In this document: in pieces, positions 24,399 to 38,934 of the stretch
How the letters are laid out: each line of letters starts with the position of its first letter
Numbering within the stretch: the first letter of the stretch is position 1
Assembly: GCA_026874595.1 (NCBI GenBank)
Contig: CM049315.1
Span: 59,082,889 to 59,146,888, forward strand
Length of the DNA: 64,000 nucleotides
Source of the DNA: Sipunculus nudus
Taxonomy: Eukaryota; Annelida; Sipuncula; Golfingiida; Sipunculidae
Direction: 5' to 3'
Notes under the pieces: model-generated
The model's input: the letters and a program-made list of their open reading frames with translations, nothing else
Database searches by the model: none
What the model was told of the DNA's origin: nothing
Made by a program: the position numbers and the translations under genes

Positions 24399-24440
24399 AG
24401 GTCACGTGACCTGTTGACCCTCCTGTTTGCTGATAGGTCA
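24399..24440. promoter_or_regulatory. Cluster of nuclear-receptor half-sites with an E-box
   Basis: AGGTCA (24399-24404) and TGACCT (24407-24412) form a perfect 14-bp palindrome with CACGTG at its centre. TGACCC follows at 24415-24420, making a direct repeat with two-base spacing, and another AGGTCA lies at 24435-24440. Four half-sites within 42 bp is dense. The cluster lies 170-310 bp upstream of the candidate first exon. Binding is inferred. Confidence 0.45.
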
Positions 24441-27400
24441 GCGAGCCTTGTAATTACATCCAATCAACCGTATCTAATTTACATGAAAATTCACAAATGC
24501 CGTGCATGGGAGGCCCCCAATTGGTCCGCAGTGCCTGAAGGCAAAACATGTATGTATAATTGTATATACTGACAAATAGTCCGCTCCTATATGAAACGCA
24601 CTGTCCAGAATATATACTCTCCAACGTATACATATGTCTAGAAGACTATGGAGATTGCGTTCATAATGAAATATGTTGGCTCATTTTCGGAATGCAAATG
24701 ACATTAGATCCCTTTGGTTATATTTTATTGACAAGGTGCGATCATTTTCCAAACCGACAGTAATTGTGCCAATAAGGCCGAGCTCCAAGCGCGAGGCATC
24801 TGAGGACGTTCTGTGAGCACCGTCAGGGGTCTCGGTAATTATACATCAGTTGTCCAACACCAGAATACACGCAGGCCCTCTCGGCCACTTCACGTGTGGA
24901 AATCCCCCTGGCTAACCAAATCCCATTTGTTGGTCTCTAAATTAAAATGTACGGATTGAGGGCCCAGCTTTTGTATGAAGATTCTAATGGCGTGTTGATC
25001 AAATGAAGTATGTGGCATGCATTATTGTATTACATGGCGGTCTCTAGCCGTTGATATATGTCCATGTACTCTTAAATATAAGCTTGTAGCTAACAGTAGG
25101 TTTTGTCCTGCCTGTAATGTATATCTAAAGTGATCCCTGGGTTCCATGATCAATCACCAGTTAAGTACAGGTAGCTTTCTTTCTTAAGACAGGACCATTT
25201 ATATTAATCTATCATTTACGTACATGCATGCACCCCTGTCTTCTCAATACATATAATTCTACTCCACCTTTAATAGTCATTTTCTGCTGCAAGTAAACCA
25301 GTGCACAATACAGTTTTATAAAAGTGCCAATTACCCACCGCAAAACTAATTAACCCTACCATTTTACTTTATCTTTTTTTACAAGGACAATTATAATGAT
25401 AAAGTATGGGCGGATAATGGTAGAATTTTGGGCATGGGGGCGCAGTGGGCGTACGTCTACCCCTATATAAGCAGGGTTTTATATCGAAATTCTAACCTAG
25501 GTACATTTTTTTCAGTAACTAATGAACTGTATGTATAAACACGTATATAATGATAAGCTTTCACACAGCTTAATAAAATGTATTCTTAACCCGGTTAAGA
25601 GAGGATTCTGATTAAATTAAGATTAGGATATTCTCTACCTTACATATATCTCCCGCAAGCCTACATTTAATTGCAAAACCCTGAAAAGGATTAATACCCT
25701 TATTTATGTAAGATTACATTTCAAATATTTCAGAACTGAATCAAGCCTATACACACGGAGCCATACCAAATCACCGAAAAGTATTTCATGTCCACACACC
25801 GACAATCGTTTAAAATTCTGTATTCTCAATCCTGTACAAATGTAGTGACTGAATAAATAAACCAGAAGTCTTATGTCCATAGAAGGGATCATAAATGGGT
25901 CATTTAGTTCATGTTCAATGCGGTTATGTCTGAGTAACAGACGTTTAATGAGTACTGTCGTGAGCCCGCGAGAGGTTAATAGTTGGGACCTGCGATGACA
26001 GATGTTAAATGTACGTCATAAACGTGTCCATCTTTTGAGTTGGTCGGTGATTCACCGCTTGGTGCGCTCTGTCTGTTCGCTGTGACGGTTTATCACCTGC
26101 CGCCGCTACAGGTAATGGCGCTGGTACAGTCATCAACCTGTCCGCCATTCACATTCATGATTTAACTTTGTTTTTACACCTCGGAGTCAGCAATGAAAAC
26201 AGCATCTCCTGCTGTGCAAGACGATTAAAGGTGTTACCACAAGCTACAAAGGGACAATTGTTAATTTTTATCGTTCAAGATTTCCAGAATTTAACTTTAA
26301 ACATTAAAATGGTCCAAAGTCAAGTTTCTGCATTACGTAAATACGCAAAATATATACGTGACAACGGCACAAGACAATGATTTGTTTTTATACATTCTTT
26401 TAAAATGTATTTTTTTTAATTATTTAAAATGCTTGTCTGAATACAATACGTCTTCCGCAGTATGTGTTTATTACCAAAGCGAAATGACTCGGTTGTCATG
26501 CAAGTGTGTAAACTAACAAGAGGCCTTCTGCTCGGAGAAATTACAGACAAGTTTACACAAAGCATGCAGACAGACGGTCGCTGAAATAAGGATGTGCAGC
26601 TACAAGCATGCGGCACGCCAAATACGCATCAAATAAGGTATCTATTGTTTGTTGGGTGAAGTGTACTGAGAGTAGCGGGAGCCCTTCACAGGCCACGCGC
26701 CATGCCAACTTGAGTTAATGATATCACGCGCGTAAACCAGGGTCATTTCGAACCAGACAGGCATTAGAACTTATATATGCGTGGCTCCTGACTTGGTCAT
26801 AACGTACTGGTCTTGTTATAAGAAAGAAAACTTTAGCTTTTCTCTTGTGGTCTGTTCCTGCGATTTGCCAAGGCCGTGTTCACGATCAAAGGCTTTGTCC
26901 AGAAATTATCTGATGTTTTATCGTTTTGGTTTTATTATTGTTAAGGCATCAAGTTGACCGATCTCTTTGCGGGGACAGCTGCCTGGCTTTTACATAATTG
27001 GAATTAACAGGCAGACATAGTAATAGATGATCAAAGGTAATGATATATTAATTATTCATATACCTGCAGGGCCCTTTAGAGATTGGTATCTTTGATACCA
27101 CCCTACATGGACTAATAGTTGTGCAAACAGTGACTTAATAGCAATAAACACATAATGCTTTACATGAAAAGATAGCATATGGTTTACCTTATAGCCAATT
27201 ATTGCTCTTGATCACTGGTGCAACTTGCAAACGCTGTAACCTCTTATGACCTATTATAACTTACCGGTGTTTAACGTCTCAAGAAATTATAAGTGGACTG
27301 GTAGGATTGATTGAATCCTGTAATCCTGATCAACTATATTGAATATAATTCTTCTTTGTGCACACCTCTCATGTAACTCAAAAACCACCTAGATTCAGTG

Positions 27401-30400
27401 GGAATTAATTTTGCATTAAGGTATTTAAAATATTCAACATTGCCAAAAACTTATACTTGACGCTGTATCATTCATATATGTTTCTTGATGATTTTAACAT
27501 ATTTCTCAAGACGTTTCTCTATAACACTCACCGTAAATCCTAAACAAACTCTTCTCTGTATATTACAGTACTTTCCTCTATAGACCATTCCACGTGCAAC
27601 AACGTTTAAAACGCTTCCCTTTCTGAACTGTCAGGCAAGACGTACATACGATATCATCCTTTAGTTCATCCAGACCACTCCAAACTGACAGCGGGTCCAG
27701 GCCCGTGCTGTGAGTGTTGTCTCAGGGGATTTCAAGACGTGTACCCATCACTAATCACGGTCACTTTCACACCCCCTCTGATCCGCTGACTGCCGGTCAG
27801 TGTTAGTCTAAGGCTTAGTCTTACAGCTATAATGATGTTTACATCTCATTGTTCTCTTATCTTACCCGCCCGCTTCTGGTTGCTACTGGCGACCATGTTT
27901 GTAAACGTGTTAAGTTCAAGACGCCAAGTCTTATAAGAAATCAAAACTTACAATCTAGAATCTGTAGTAATCATTGATGAATTTACTTCCTACTAAAATA
28001 AAGTCATAATATAAACGAAAAGATTCATTTGAGATTTTTAAAATAGCAGTTTACAGTTACAGTGCAATTAATATTTTCGATTTTTAAAGGTAACATTTGA
28101 AGTGGATTGTGTCAAATAAATTTACCATGTATCCCATGGGAAAACTTTTACTCTCTTCTTTGAAAAACTATTATAAAGGAACGGTTTCGAAAGGATTTTT
28201 CTCGTTGATGTAGATTCACTACAATTTTTTTATTGAAATGAAAGAAACCAGAAACAAATTTTTCCCAATGATTATTCTTTAATTCAATATCATTAGGTTT
28301 ACTGTATGGACTTGCCCAGCAGATGTATACACATGACAACGGTGCGCACAAAGAGTGAATGTAAAAGTTTGAGGTCAGTCAGGATCAAACGAATTCACGC
28401 CTGAAGAGAGACGCGGATCCAGAATTTTCATTGTAACTGGGTGGCTGTACACACTTGAGAAAATGTATTATAAAGCCTTATAGTATACGAGACTGCTGAC
28501 AAATTAAGACTAAACCGCTTTAAATGATAGTAAAAAACATTTTCACCTTGATACCAAATTGTTACTTATAAGATCTGAGACAAACAACTTTCAATGTGTC
28601 ATGCACGCATATTATATAAGACCGCAATATACCAATATAAATGGAATACGTGTTTGCTACATATATATATATACTCCCATGCACATGTTGCACTCATAAT
28701 ACATTTTGTAACACAATTCTCCTTTTCACCATTGTAACAAAAATCTCTATTCCAAAGTCATAAATGTTAAATTAGATAATAAAAAAATATTATCTTTTAA
28801 ATGAATATAAACGAAGGATCTTTAAAGATAAAACGGCAAAAAAAGAAACTGTCTCAAAATATATATGAAAAAAAAAATCACTTCTCCATGACAGCCATGC
28901 ACATGCGATATCCCATAATTATATTTTTGTAGTTTTCACCAAATATATTAAGTAATCAGTTCTGATGGTAACAGCATAAATATACATTCATTCTTTGCAC
29001 ACAGTCTTACCTGAGTTTTATATATACTTTCACTGACGCGAGGGGCAGGTGCGTATATCCTCAACATACAAGCATCACAGAATAAATGAGTGGCGATGGC
29101 ACTCAGAACGTCTCGTGTAACGTCATAATTACTCCATTAGCAGTACCTAAGTGGCCACCAGGGGTGGTTCAGTGCCACTGCGTTCGGTTTCGCACCCCAG
29201 TATTGAAGGCGTGTTTGTCCTGAACAAGCTTCGCAAACAGAACTTTACCTAAGCCTATGTTAATGTCAACATAATTAACACCTTAACAGGACTAGCAGGA
29301 ACCACACGTGGATTATATGTAAGCCAATTTTCATTGTTTCACAAACGCCCTCAGGTTGCCTTACTTAAAAAATTTCATCGGATTCCAACTTGTACCATTA
29401 GCTTGTTAACCGGTGTTTTTCAATTTGATCAAGGATTTGCAAGTTTTAGCAATTATACAAAAGAACAAAGTCAGCTCCCATTAATACGTATATATGCTTA
29501 TCTTATACGGAAGTACAGTTTTGCGAGTCAAACTTTGCGATACGTTTAAACAAAAATTCTATAATATCGATTTGGTTCATGGTTGTAATTTCACACATTT
29601 GCTATTCAAACAACACTTAATTATAATACATGTCTTTATTTTATTTAACTTTTATAATACATTTGCATTTTAGTATGGGGAAATAGAGTATATCTTGTAC
29701 CAAGGCTATCAAAATAAATGTATAATTAATTTTAGAAGACTGTAAATTTAAAGTTGCCCTATTACTGTATATTTATGTAAATATTTGTGCATGCGTTTTT
29801 ATTATTTTGTTCGTGTGAAAAGGCATGAATGGAGTAACTGAAAGGTGATATAAATGAGCTTAAATCAATATGTAAGAAAAGTATCAATTCCTTAGGTAGG
29901 CGATTTGTAAACTAAAACAACATATGCTTAGGTGTAAGAATCAATTAACAGGAGATAATGATGTCACTAAGTATATACTCATTGTAACAGTCGTACGGCA
30001 TACCCGCTGACACGGTAATTGGTTGACAATTAGACTGACACCCCAACATGCCGATACCAAATGCTTCATGCGAATACGTATATACATGTGTATATTAGTG
30101 GTACACCCTAAACTCGGGTATATCGTGATCACGGGTAATCATGCTATTACGACTCGGTGTTAACCACCTGTGAATTACTTACGATTTCTCTGTAAATGAT
30201 GGAAAGGTCTGACACTCCTGTCACCGTATGTTATTGTGACAGAACTTCAACAATGCAATGTTGTGACTGTCTCGTATACAACTGAAGTAAAAGTCAGTGA
30301 AGCATCTGACATCTAAATAAGTTGATGGCTTCAGAAGCTCGTTTGTCTGAAATTCATGGTTATATTTATGTCACTTTTTTCTCACACCAATATGTTACAA

Positions 30401-30448
30401 GATATCTAACGATGGCCTTGGTTATATAGTCCACACCCTCTGCAACCC

Positions 30449-30450
<2 letters not shown>

Positions 30451-30520
<70 letters not shown>
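30451..30520. repeat. (AT)n microsatellite
   Basis: A perfect run of 35 AT units. Confidence 0.95.
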
Positions 30521-30526
<6 letters not shown>

Positions 30527-30910
30527 ATAATAATAAGGACATGCGTCGATTTCAATTTAGCCACCTTTGTAAATATACCTTACCGGTGTTTATTAGGTAA
30601 CCATATGATGTCAGGAAATCACTTAATTAATCGAACTAATCCAAAAAATGGCGAAAATATACGGTCTTTCATATTTTGTTTTCATTGCACTGCGAATAAT
30701 TAACTTTGAGGAAGAGACCTTGCATCAAAATCTGAATTAAGTATTTAGGATATATGTGGTTCTATTTTGTCAGCATAGATAGCTACTTAATATAATACAT
30801 ATTTTGTATACACGTGTTTTATATATACATTTGTCATATAATCGATTATATAATGATACATTTGACAATATCAAAATTTGAAATACAGAGTGTAAACGTT
30901 TATTTGGTCA

Positions 30911-30911
30911 A

Positions 30912-30977
<66 letters not shown>
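30911..30977. repeat. (AT)n microsatellite
   Basis: An AT run of about 33 units with one CATA step near its start. Confidence 0.95.
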
Positions 30978-30980
<3 letters not shown>

Positions 30981-32745
30981 TAAAACTAAGGTTTTGTTAA
31001 TAATGTCAAAACTATCAGTTTGATCCCATGCAAATGTCCCTCTACATAATATATATACGTAGTGCAGAAAAAGTTTTTTTTCCCATATCCTTTTAAATAT
31101 TTCATTCACGTGAACACCTGTACATGTATACAACTATTCCTTTTTACTGTAAAAACCAACACATCTGTCGAGGTAAATTGCTGGTTTTGATATTCTGACG
31201 GTAATGAACTGTTATAAAGGAGGCCATCTGCTTTTTTGCAGCACGTCATCACGCACAGCAGAAACCAAGGTCAAAAGGCATCTCTAAAGAAATCAGATTG
31301 GCAAGATTTCATACATGTGATGTACAATTGTTTATATGACAGAATGTGGTATAACACATACACATAAATCAGTTTGTTTGACAGTGTGTATAAGTTCTGC
31401 ACGCGCATAGCGAGACATGGCACCTGGACGTCCCGAAGAATTTTATGTATAGTTATACATATATACTGTTACGAACGCGCCGTCACACACGCAAGCCTTT
31501 TCCCGTATAAAGACTGCGCGTGTATATATGAAAGAATTAAGACTGCTTAATGCACCAAGCAATCTGGTACTGTTCGGGTGCATTTCCCTGGAACAGATTT
31601 GACTGGTCAAGGGCTCTTGCAGCCTTTTGAGACGTATAATACCTGTAATGTGGGATTTCCCGTCATAAGGCGGGTTTACTTTGTGAGGTCGGACAAACAC
31701 TGTTCGCTTCTATGGATAATAATCATAAATCCAGTTATGCCGTGCACTTTTCCGCCAGACACAAAGGAATCTCGTCCAGGGATTAAATAAGTACGTTGCC
31801 GTTATGGGCTGACCTGATATGGATTTATGAACAGATGAAGGCCCTATTCGTGTGGGTGTTATACACACATCTCCATGATTTATTCTGCAGTTGGAAAAAT
31901 GTTTTACCTAAATTACCATTTATATGGTATTTTACAGTTGTGTTAATAGTCATAATTTTCTCTGCAAATTAGCCTTCTCTTTTCACACCAGCGACTGAAA
32001 GTTTATGCTTTTACAAATTTACAGAAATAATAAAACCTTTTTCTAACATATATATATACATAGGCTCAACACTGAATCAATATTTTTAAAATGTTATTTA
32101 CGAGCGGCTAAACTTGGTGATCGTTGTGCCAGAATGCGCTCTTGCACTCCGTGACCTCGTTTTCAAGAGGAATCGCACGTCATTATACGAAACCATAAAT
32201 TCGTAAAAGAGGCCGTGTGTATTCTCATGCCCGTGGTATTTTTTCAAATTGGTTCACTAGTCGCCTCATTAATATATTACTATTAGACCTGCCAATCAAC
32301 ACGGGTGTCATCTATGTAAAGCGATAAAACAGAAATAATCTCTCAACCCCCACTATATAGTAAGACCAGCATATAATTAAAAAATAATCCGTGTAGGGTC
32401 TTTTGTAAATATATTTTTTTAAAGATTAAATGGAGGAAACATATGATTAAATGCAATTTGAAAATGTTTGAGAACTCATATATACTTATAATCTTTGAAA
32501 GACACAAGGTTTCTAGTCAGCTTTATCTGAATGAGCATGAGTTATAATATATACAAATAGAAAACATGATAAACCACGCGAGAATGACTGCAGTGTATAT
32601 ATATAGTTGACAGAGGAAATGTTAAATCAAATTACATTTTTAACGTAATGTTCTGTAGAAATCAAATATATAGGGGTTACCTTAGAAAGACACAATAACC
32701 ATGTTTTCAATAAGTGTTTTTCAGAGTTTGAATAATAAATATACG

Positions 32746-32749
<4 letters not shown>

Positions 32750-32807
<58 letters not shown>
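32750..32807. repeat. (AT)n microsatellite
   Basis: An AT run of about 28 units. Confidence 0.95.
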
Positions 32808-32808
<1 letters not shown>

Positions 32809-33241
32809 CCAGGATACCTGTATTTATTAAGCGGCTCCAAGTGAATGTTGGGCATAATGGGCAAGGATTTCAATGAAATAAACACGCCCATATATATATT
32901 CAGCCATGGAACATATTGGAATTCCAAAAAAGCTACATATATATTAGCTAGATGTGAGTATATATAATTCCGCGGACTTGTGCCTTATTGGATATTGGGC
33001 GTTAATACCTTGACAGGTGGCCCCGGGTTAAAAGGGGTCATGCCATGTGTTCGTTACATGGGGTGTGATTCCCCTCAGAGACACGTTATAACACGTAATG
33101 TAGCACCCAGGAGATACTTGTACATGTATAATAGAGAGCCCCCACTGCCCTGTATTACCTCGCCCAATAACAATTTATCTATATTCCCCATATGAGGCCA
33201 CCGGAAGGAAAGTGATTGTCAGATCGCATACCGCGTGTGTA

Positions 33242-33480
33242 GATTTCTACCTGCAGTGCGTAGGGTGATTGACAGAAGACGACGTGTTGTTGATTTCTAC
33301 CTGTCATAATGGTTTCGTTGGTAACTCCTTTTGTTGATATAAAATATTGTACATTTCAACCTGATACAGAAGCTTCTGTGACATCGGGCGCCGGAGTTGT
33401 TGATTTCTACCTGTCGGGATTATAAACTAACATGTGATGACAAGCTCTCGTGGGGTGTCGCTTTAGTTTCTTTCAACTTG
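33242..33480. repeat. Array of five spaced GATTTCTACCTG motifs
   Basis: GATTTCTACCTG occurs at 33242-33253, 33292-33303 and 33402-33413, with diverged forms at 33352-33363 (ATTTCAACCTG) and about 33470-33480 (TTTCAACTTG). Start-to-start distances are 50, 60, 50 and about 67. The two best copies share 20 identical bases (33286-33305 and 33396-33415). The intervening 38-55 bases look largely unrelated. Eroded satellite or repeated protein-binding site are both possible. The reverse complement contains CAGGTA, a Snail/ZEB-type core. Confidence 0.55.
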
Positions 33481-34930
33481 TCATATAGGGTCTCTGGTTC
33501 ACAACAAAACCATTATTTACTGAATGGCCATTTTAACAGTGCCCCTCCTATATACTCTAGTTGACATACCTGTGTCAACATTCAGCTTCACGTTTCATTC
33601 TGTCAAGCAAAAATGTCTATTCAAACTAAAGGACACAGCAGTTCGACAGGAAAAAATGTCAGGTATGCTAATTTTTAAACCACGAGTTCGATATTTTAAT
33701 ATATAGTATATTGCCCTTTCCTGACACGGTAACGTAAAATTAATTTACTATATCATTAAGATATGAAAATGTATAGCAAATATTAAAATAGGTCTGGCTT
33801 TTTTTAGGGTTTTGTCTCAAAATGAACCAGAATCACACAACATAACGCGAATTTGAAGATAAAAATTTTGTATACAAATACTTGCCAATTATTATTTTAT
33901 ATTGTAAAATATACTTGTATAAGTGCTGACATAAACCAAAGAAAAAATATATTTTAGAATGGGAACTTTTTTAACTGATTTTTGTTATATAGAGACAAGA
34001 AAGATAGAAAACTATATAACGATTTGTGCACCGTATATATCAAAATAAATACACATGATACACTTAAATACAGGTAATTCCACAGTTATCGTGTCACATG
34101 TCACTATTATCAGTCAGGTGCACTGCTATAAGAATGATAATATGATACAAGGTACCTATTTGTATGGTAAAAAAAGCACTTACAGCTTTACAATAGTCAC
34201 CTGTAAGGTGCCATCATTGACAACGCACCGGTTGAATGAACGTGACATATCGTATGCGGATCGGTTTCACGCGCTAATTACTGCATTGTAAATATATATG
34301 ACACTGGATTTATAACACAGATCTTGTCACTTTTCTCACGAAAAAGTGTTTATTGAAATGCACTTTTTAAGGTATATCTAAACATATAACTTTTACGTTT
34401 AAAATGTATTTACTAAAATGTATCAATTTGCTATAAATTTATTAATTATGAAATCATGATAGGTGCATATTGAAATATATGTTATTTTATGTTCGTTTAA
34501 AAAAATATTTTCACTGTAGAACAATTTAATGAGTAAAACGAGGATCAGCCGAGTGATATATGGCAAGTAGCAATACAGTTTCACTTCATACATGAGAAAA
34601 CACGAGGAAAACTAAAAACCAATGTCTTAAAATGGATGGGGAAAAATAAAATAATAATGTGAGATAAATATATAGCATTGGAATAATCAATTATGTTTAT
34701 GTGACATCCAATAAGAAAATTGCAAAATGTGTTTCAGATTAATCCTAATTATTTAAATTTTGCATAAATATATTTTATTTCTCCAAAAATCTGTGTAAAC
34801 CCGTTTAAATTACATATCTATTTTCATATACAATTTATTTACATTTTTATATTTAATGGAATATATACATGTGTGTGTATAAATGGAACGAAAGAACGTC
34901 AATCTTACATTTGCTCTCTGTCTCTCATAC

Positions 34931-34934
<4 letters not shown>

Positions 34935-35003
<69 letters not shown>
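34935..35003. repeat. (AT)n microsatellite
   Basis: An AT run of about 34 units. Confidence 0.95.
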
Positions 35004-35004
<1 letters not shown>

Positions 35005-35994
35005 CCCATAACTCTTCAGACTGTTCCAGGTTATCTTTTCAAATGACATATAAAAGTCACAACAATATGACATGCCTTAATGTAATGTTCATCAGTTCGA
35101 AATAGGATCATTCCATCTTTACTAAAATATAAGCCCATACTGTTCTTGGCATCAAAAGAATTATCATAACATTTACCTGAGCGAAACCATTCAAATCGAA
35201 AATTCAGTATAGAACTAACCTTTTATATATGTATCACAGATTATCACGTTGAGCGGGTTTAGAGAGGATCGAGCTTGGTCACATATATCCAGGTATAATC
35301 CGATAGGTATGCACAGGTAACAGGTTCAGCTGATTATATCGATTAACATCAGCCACGGGCCAGGTATAGCCAGTAGACTTGTTTGAGAACGGTGAGCGAA
35401 TCACGTTATAGCGCCGGGGCAGTTCTTCATCTATCTGATAACCAGACACAGCAGCTCGTCATAAATAAACATGAATTATCTGAGCGGCTGGCCCGCCGCG
35501 GTGAGTTACTCACCCAGAACGAGGCAGGTGCCGGCAGTGGTTGAGTACGAGTCGCTCCGTCAGTGAGGAGGGGGTTCCCTGACATTGTCGGGATTGCATG
35601 TCAAGCTGACATATTGCCGCCTACGGCTGTCATATTGAAACTACTCCGACCCGGCTCGACAGTGTCAAGTTGAAGTTCACGCTTTATTAAATATTCAAAT
35701 ATTATCTGCCCCTTCCCTTCAAGAGCTGGTCTCTCCAGGTAATAATATGCCTAGAGACCTTCAGGGCATATGAGCATTTCAGTGTGAATATATACCCGTA
35801 ATATCTGTCGCTCAATTTCCTTTTAATCACAGGGAAATCTCCACTTGAATTCACTTATCCCAGTTTTTATTATATCACCAGTTGCTTTGTAAAACAAGCA
35901 CTCTCTGTTGTGAGAGTAACGTTAATTTACTACTTCCTCAAATCACGCAGATGCCACATTCTTGATTCACCGAAAGGCTTATTCGTATAAACCA

Positions 35995-35997
<3 letters not shown>

Positions 35998-36044
<47 letters not shown>
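35998..36044. repeat. (AT)n microsatellite with AT-rich flank
   Basis: About 23 AT units, followed to 36200 by TATAATAT-rich sequence with many short palindromes. Confidence 0.9.
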
Positions 36045-36047
<3 letters not shown>

Positions 36048-37056
36048 TTTACACTTTTATATATAATATACATAAAAGTATTATAATATTCATATTATAT
36101 ATTAATATATAATATAATATACATGTATATATACTATTATAATATATTTTTTATTTAATGCATGTATGCATTTATATAGATGTATCTATATATTGCGATA
36201 TATTAAAGGTATATGAGAGAGAGAGAAGAAGAAATAAAAGACAACAGTAAGACCTGCGTATAACATGATAATTGAATTATCCAGGGGTTCGCCCGGCATA
36301 TACATACAATACCTGGAGCCAGGAAAGATAACAATAAACTAAAATAAACGTTGCTGCTTGGTCTCCCGGCCCTAATAATGTTGTAGTCCAATGCAACCAC
36401 GTGTAAGGTACACAAATTCATTATACCACCTGCATCGCCATCGCGGTCATTCAGGCGTGACGGTTTTCTGTTGTGGCCACGCAAGGTTGGACACCTTAAT
36501 AGATATAGAAACATATATCCAGTAGCCATGAAAACTTTCACATGGGAAAGTGTGAGGGGCCGCCATCTCAGACCTAGGAATGTGAGGTCTGCTGGCTGTG
36601 TGTACTGGCTTCACCCAGCCATTGATAAATGTACAATATAAATAATATGAGCTGATTATAACTAAATGTATACTGAACCGTGGATGGTCTACATGTTCTA
36701 ACAAAATCCAAGTTCGATGCGGCTATACCTTTTTTATAATAATAACATAAAATTGTCTTTTCATTCACTGACGTTCTAGGAATATATGTACACTCAAAGA
36801 TATTTGATATTTCTTTGATGATACACACAGTGAACCACGCAATTCTGACATCATTCACCGTTATTTTTGAGAGATTTGCGACATATAATGTTGATGACAC
36901 GATCTTAGAGACCAGAATGTCTGAAACACAATAACTGTTGACGTTTTAAGTATTTTTATCTTTACATATATGTGTGTATAATCTGCATACAGGTGGTATG
37001 GAATGTCTCATCGACATAGATGAAGTAAGAAAAACGGTGGTTTGAGCGGCATTGAG

Positions 37057-37216
<160 letters not shown>

Positions 37217-37866
37217 ATAATAATACTAATAATAATTTACCAGCCGCTCCCATCAACGTTATCAGTATAATATTACCGTTAATGTGTTAACGTTAACAGT
37301 TGACGCCCAATAACCGGTACCCCAATTAATATTATATGAAAATAAAAGGCCCAAGGAAAATACATAGAGAGTTCTGAATGAAAATGTCCATTTGTTGGCC
37401 CTAGTCCAATATGCCATGCAGCCATTGTCGTTTCTGTTTTAAGAGTTCTTTCTCGGAGTATCAAATGCCTCATGAATTCAAATGTTTTATTCAAACAATA
37501 CATATCTTATAAAATTTTGTTAAACCCATTGTGCTATATACAATAAAATGTATGTATTGATATATACAAATATACATTTGAGTGATAATACAAACGATAT
37601 TTACAACGATACTTTTTATATAACGTTATTATGCCCAAATTATGCAGAACAACACAAGTATATCTGCATGTTCGATCAGAGGTTCTTAGTTAAAACTGTT
37701 GAAAGCATACATACACTTGGCTATGATTAAAATAGTATGCGTGTTTACATATATTTATACATAACAGGTTCCCGTGGAGAGCCTAAATCAATCTTGTATC
37801 GATGGCGGTTAATGCCGTTAACACCCCAAAGTGGACAAGACATACCTAGGAAGGTGACGTAACACC

Positions 37867-37876
37867 GCGCCCCCTG
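37867..37876 (-). promoter_or_regulatory. CTCF-core-like motif
   Basis: GCGCCCCCTG on the plus strand reads CAGGGGGCGC on the minus strand, the central CTCF core. Flanking bases do not match the 5' part of the consensus. Confidence 0.2.
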
Positions 37877-38877
37877 CCGCCCACCGCTCGACCATCTTCT
37901 TTTTGTAGAAGAAGAAGAAACACTGTACATGCAGTCCCGTACCTCAACAAACCTCGAGTGGATCAAGTTCGTTAGGGGCCACTCCCACGTACTTCTTGAG
38001 CGTAAACCCAAATCTAAACATATATTGAACCCTACCTGAACAAGTGGACAGCAAATAAAAGTAACAATTACGGCGTAATATGACTGTTTCTATTGGGGCT
38101 CAGTGTCTGTCCGGTAGCCGAGGGCTTATGTATAGAACGAGCCGCTGGTTATGCCTCGGGAGGTCCAGGGCGCTGAGGCCACCTTTTGTGATCGCCCCAG
38201 AATAAGTTAGGTACTTGTGAAGCCATGGTCTGAGCCTATTATGACTTCAAAGTGCTGGAACCTGGCCCTCAAAATCGTAGGCATGAGCACCCTCGAAAGG
38301 CCCCGGTGGAAAGTTAGAGAAAACATTAAACCGGCCGTTCGCATTAGAGTCCCATTATAAATGATATTAGCTGCGAGCTAATGTTAAATCCTCAGTAGCT
38401 GACTATAGGAGCTTTTGTTCGTGTGTACATTTAGCATATTTGGGGTTGTTCATAAGGATTTGTCAAATGCATTTTGCACTGTTTTGTATTGATTTAAGTA
38501 CACAAGGATACAAGCTATAGGTACAATAGTCAAGATTTGGCTAAATGAACTCTAGTGCACTTCAGTATATAGCTGTAAGACACAAATTATAAACTCCTAG
38601 TGTCAAGCTGTGTAACCTCTGGACACTGTTTATATTTATACACAACACGCATTCATTGACAGTTTGTACAAAACAGTGTAACCGCCGTACAGCGTTATCA
38701 CTTACACCGCCGAGCGGCGCCACGGGATTTAAAGATGTCATTTCGAGGTTAACCTTTGGAAATCCAGGATAATCGGGTTAACCAACACTTCTGAATGATT
38801 AAGTAGAAAAATGGATCAATCCAAGTGAAATCAATAAATATTTGTATACCTTAAATCTTTCATTGCGCCAGTCACTG

Positions 38878-38879
<2 letters not shown>

Positions 38880-38917
<38 letters not shown>

Positions 38918-38934
38918 ATATATATATATATATA
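38880..38934. repeat. (AT)n microsatellite
   Basis: About 26 AT units with one TTTG interruption. Confidence 0.95.

Larger units (their letters stand above)
24560..33236. other. Intergenic stretch, no gene seen
   Basis: No coding exon recognised on either strand. There are (AT)n tracts at 30451-30520, 30911-30977 and 32750-32807. Slightly GC-richer patches occur at about 26020-26160 and 27640-27910. Short open frames here are chance-like. Confidence 0.5.

Noticed and set aside
33242-33480. CRISPR array
   Set aside because: The window is animal DNA, the repeats are short and diverged, spacing is uneven, and no cas genes exist here.
35473-35568. ATG followed by MNYLSGWPAA and a GTGAGT donor-like site
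   Set aside because: Attractive as a first exon, but no partner exon in phase was found downstream and the frame is very short.
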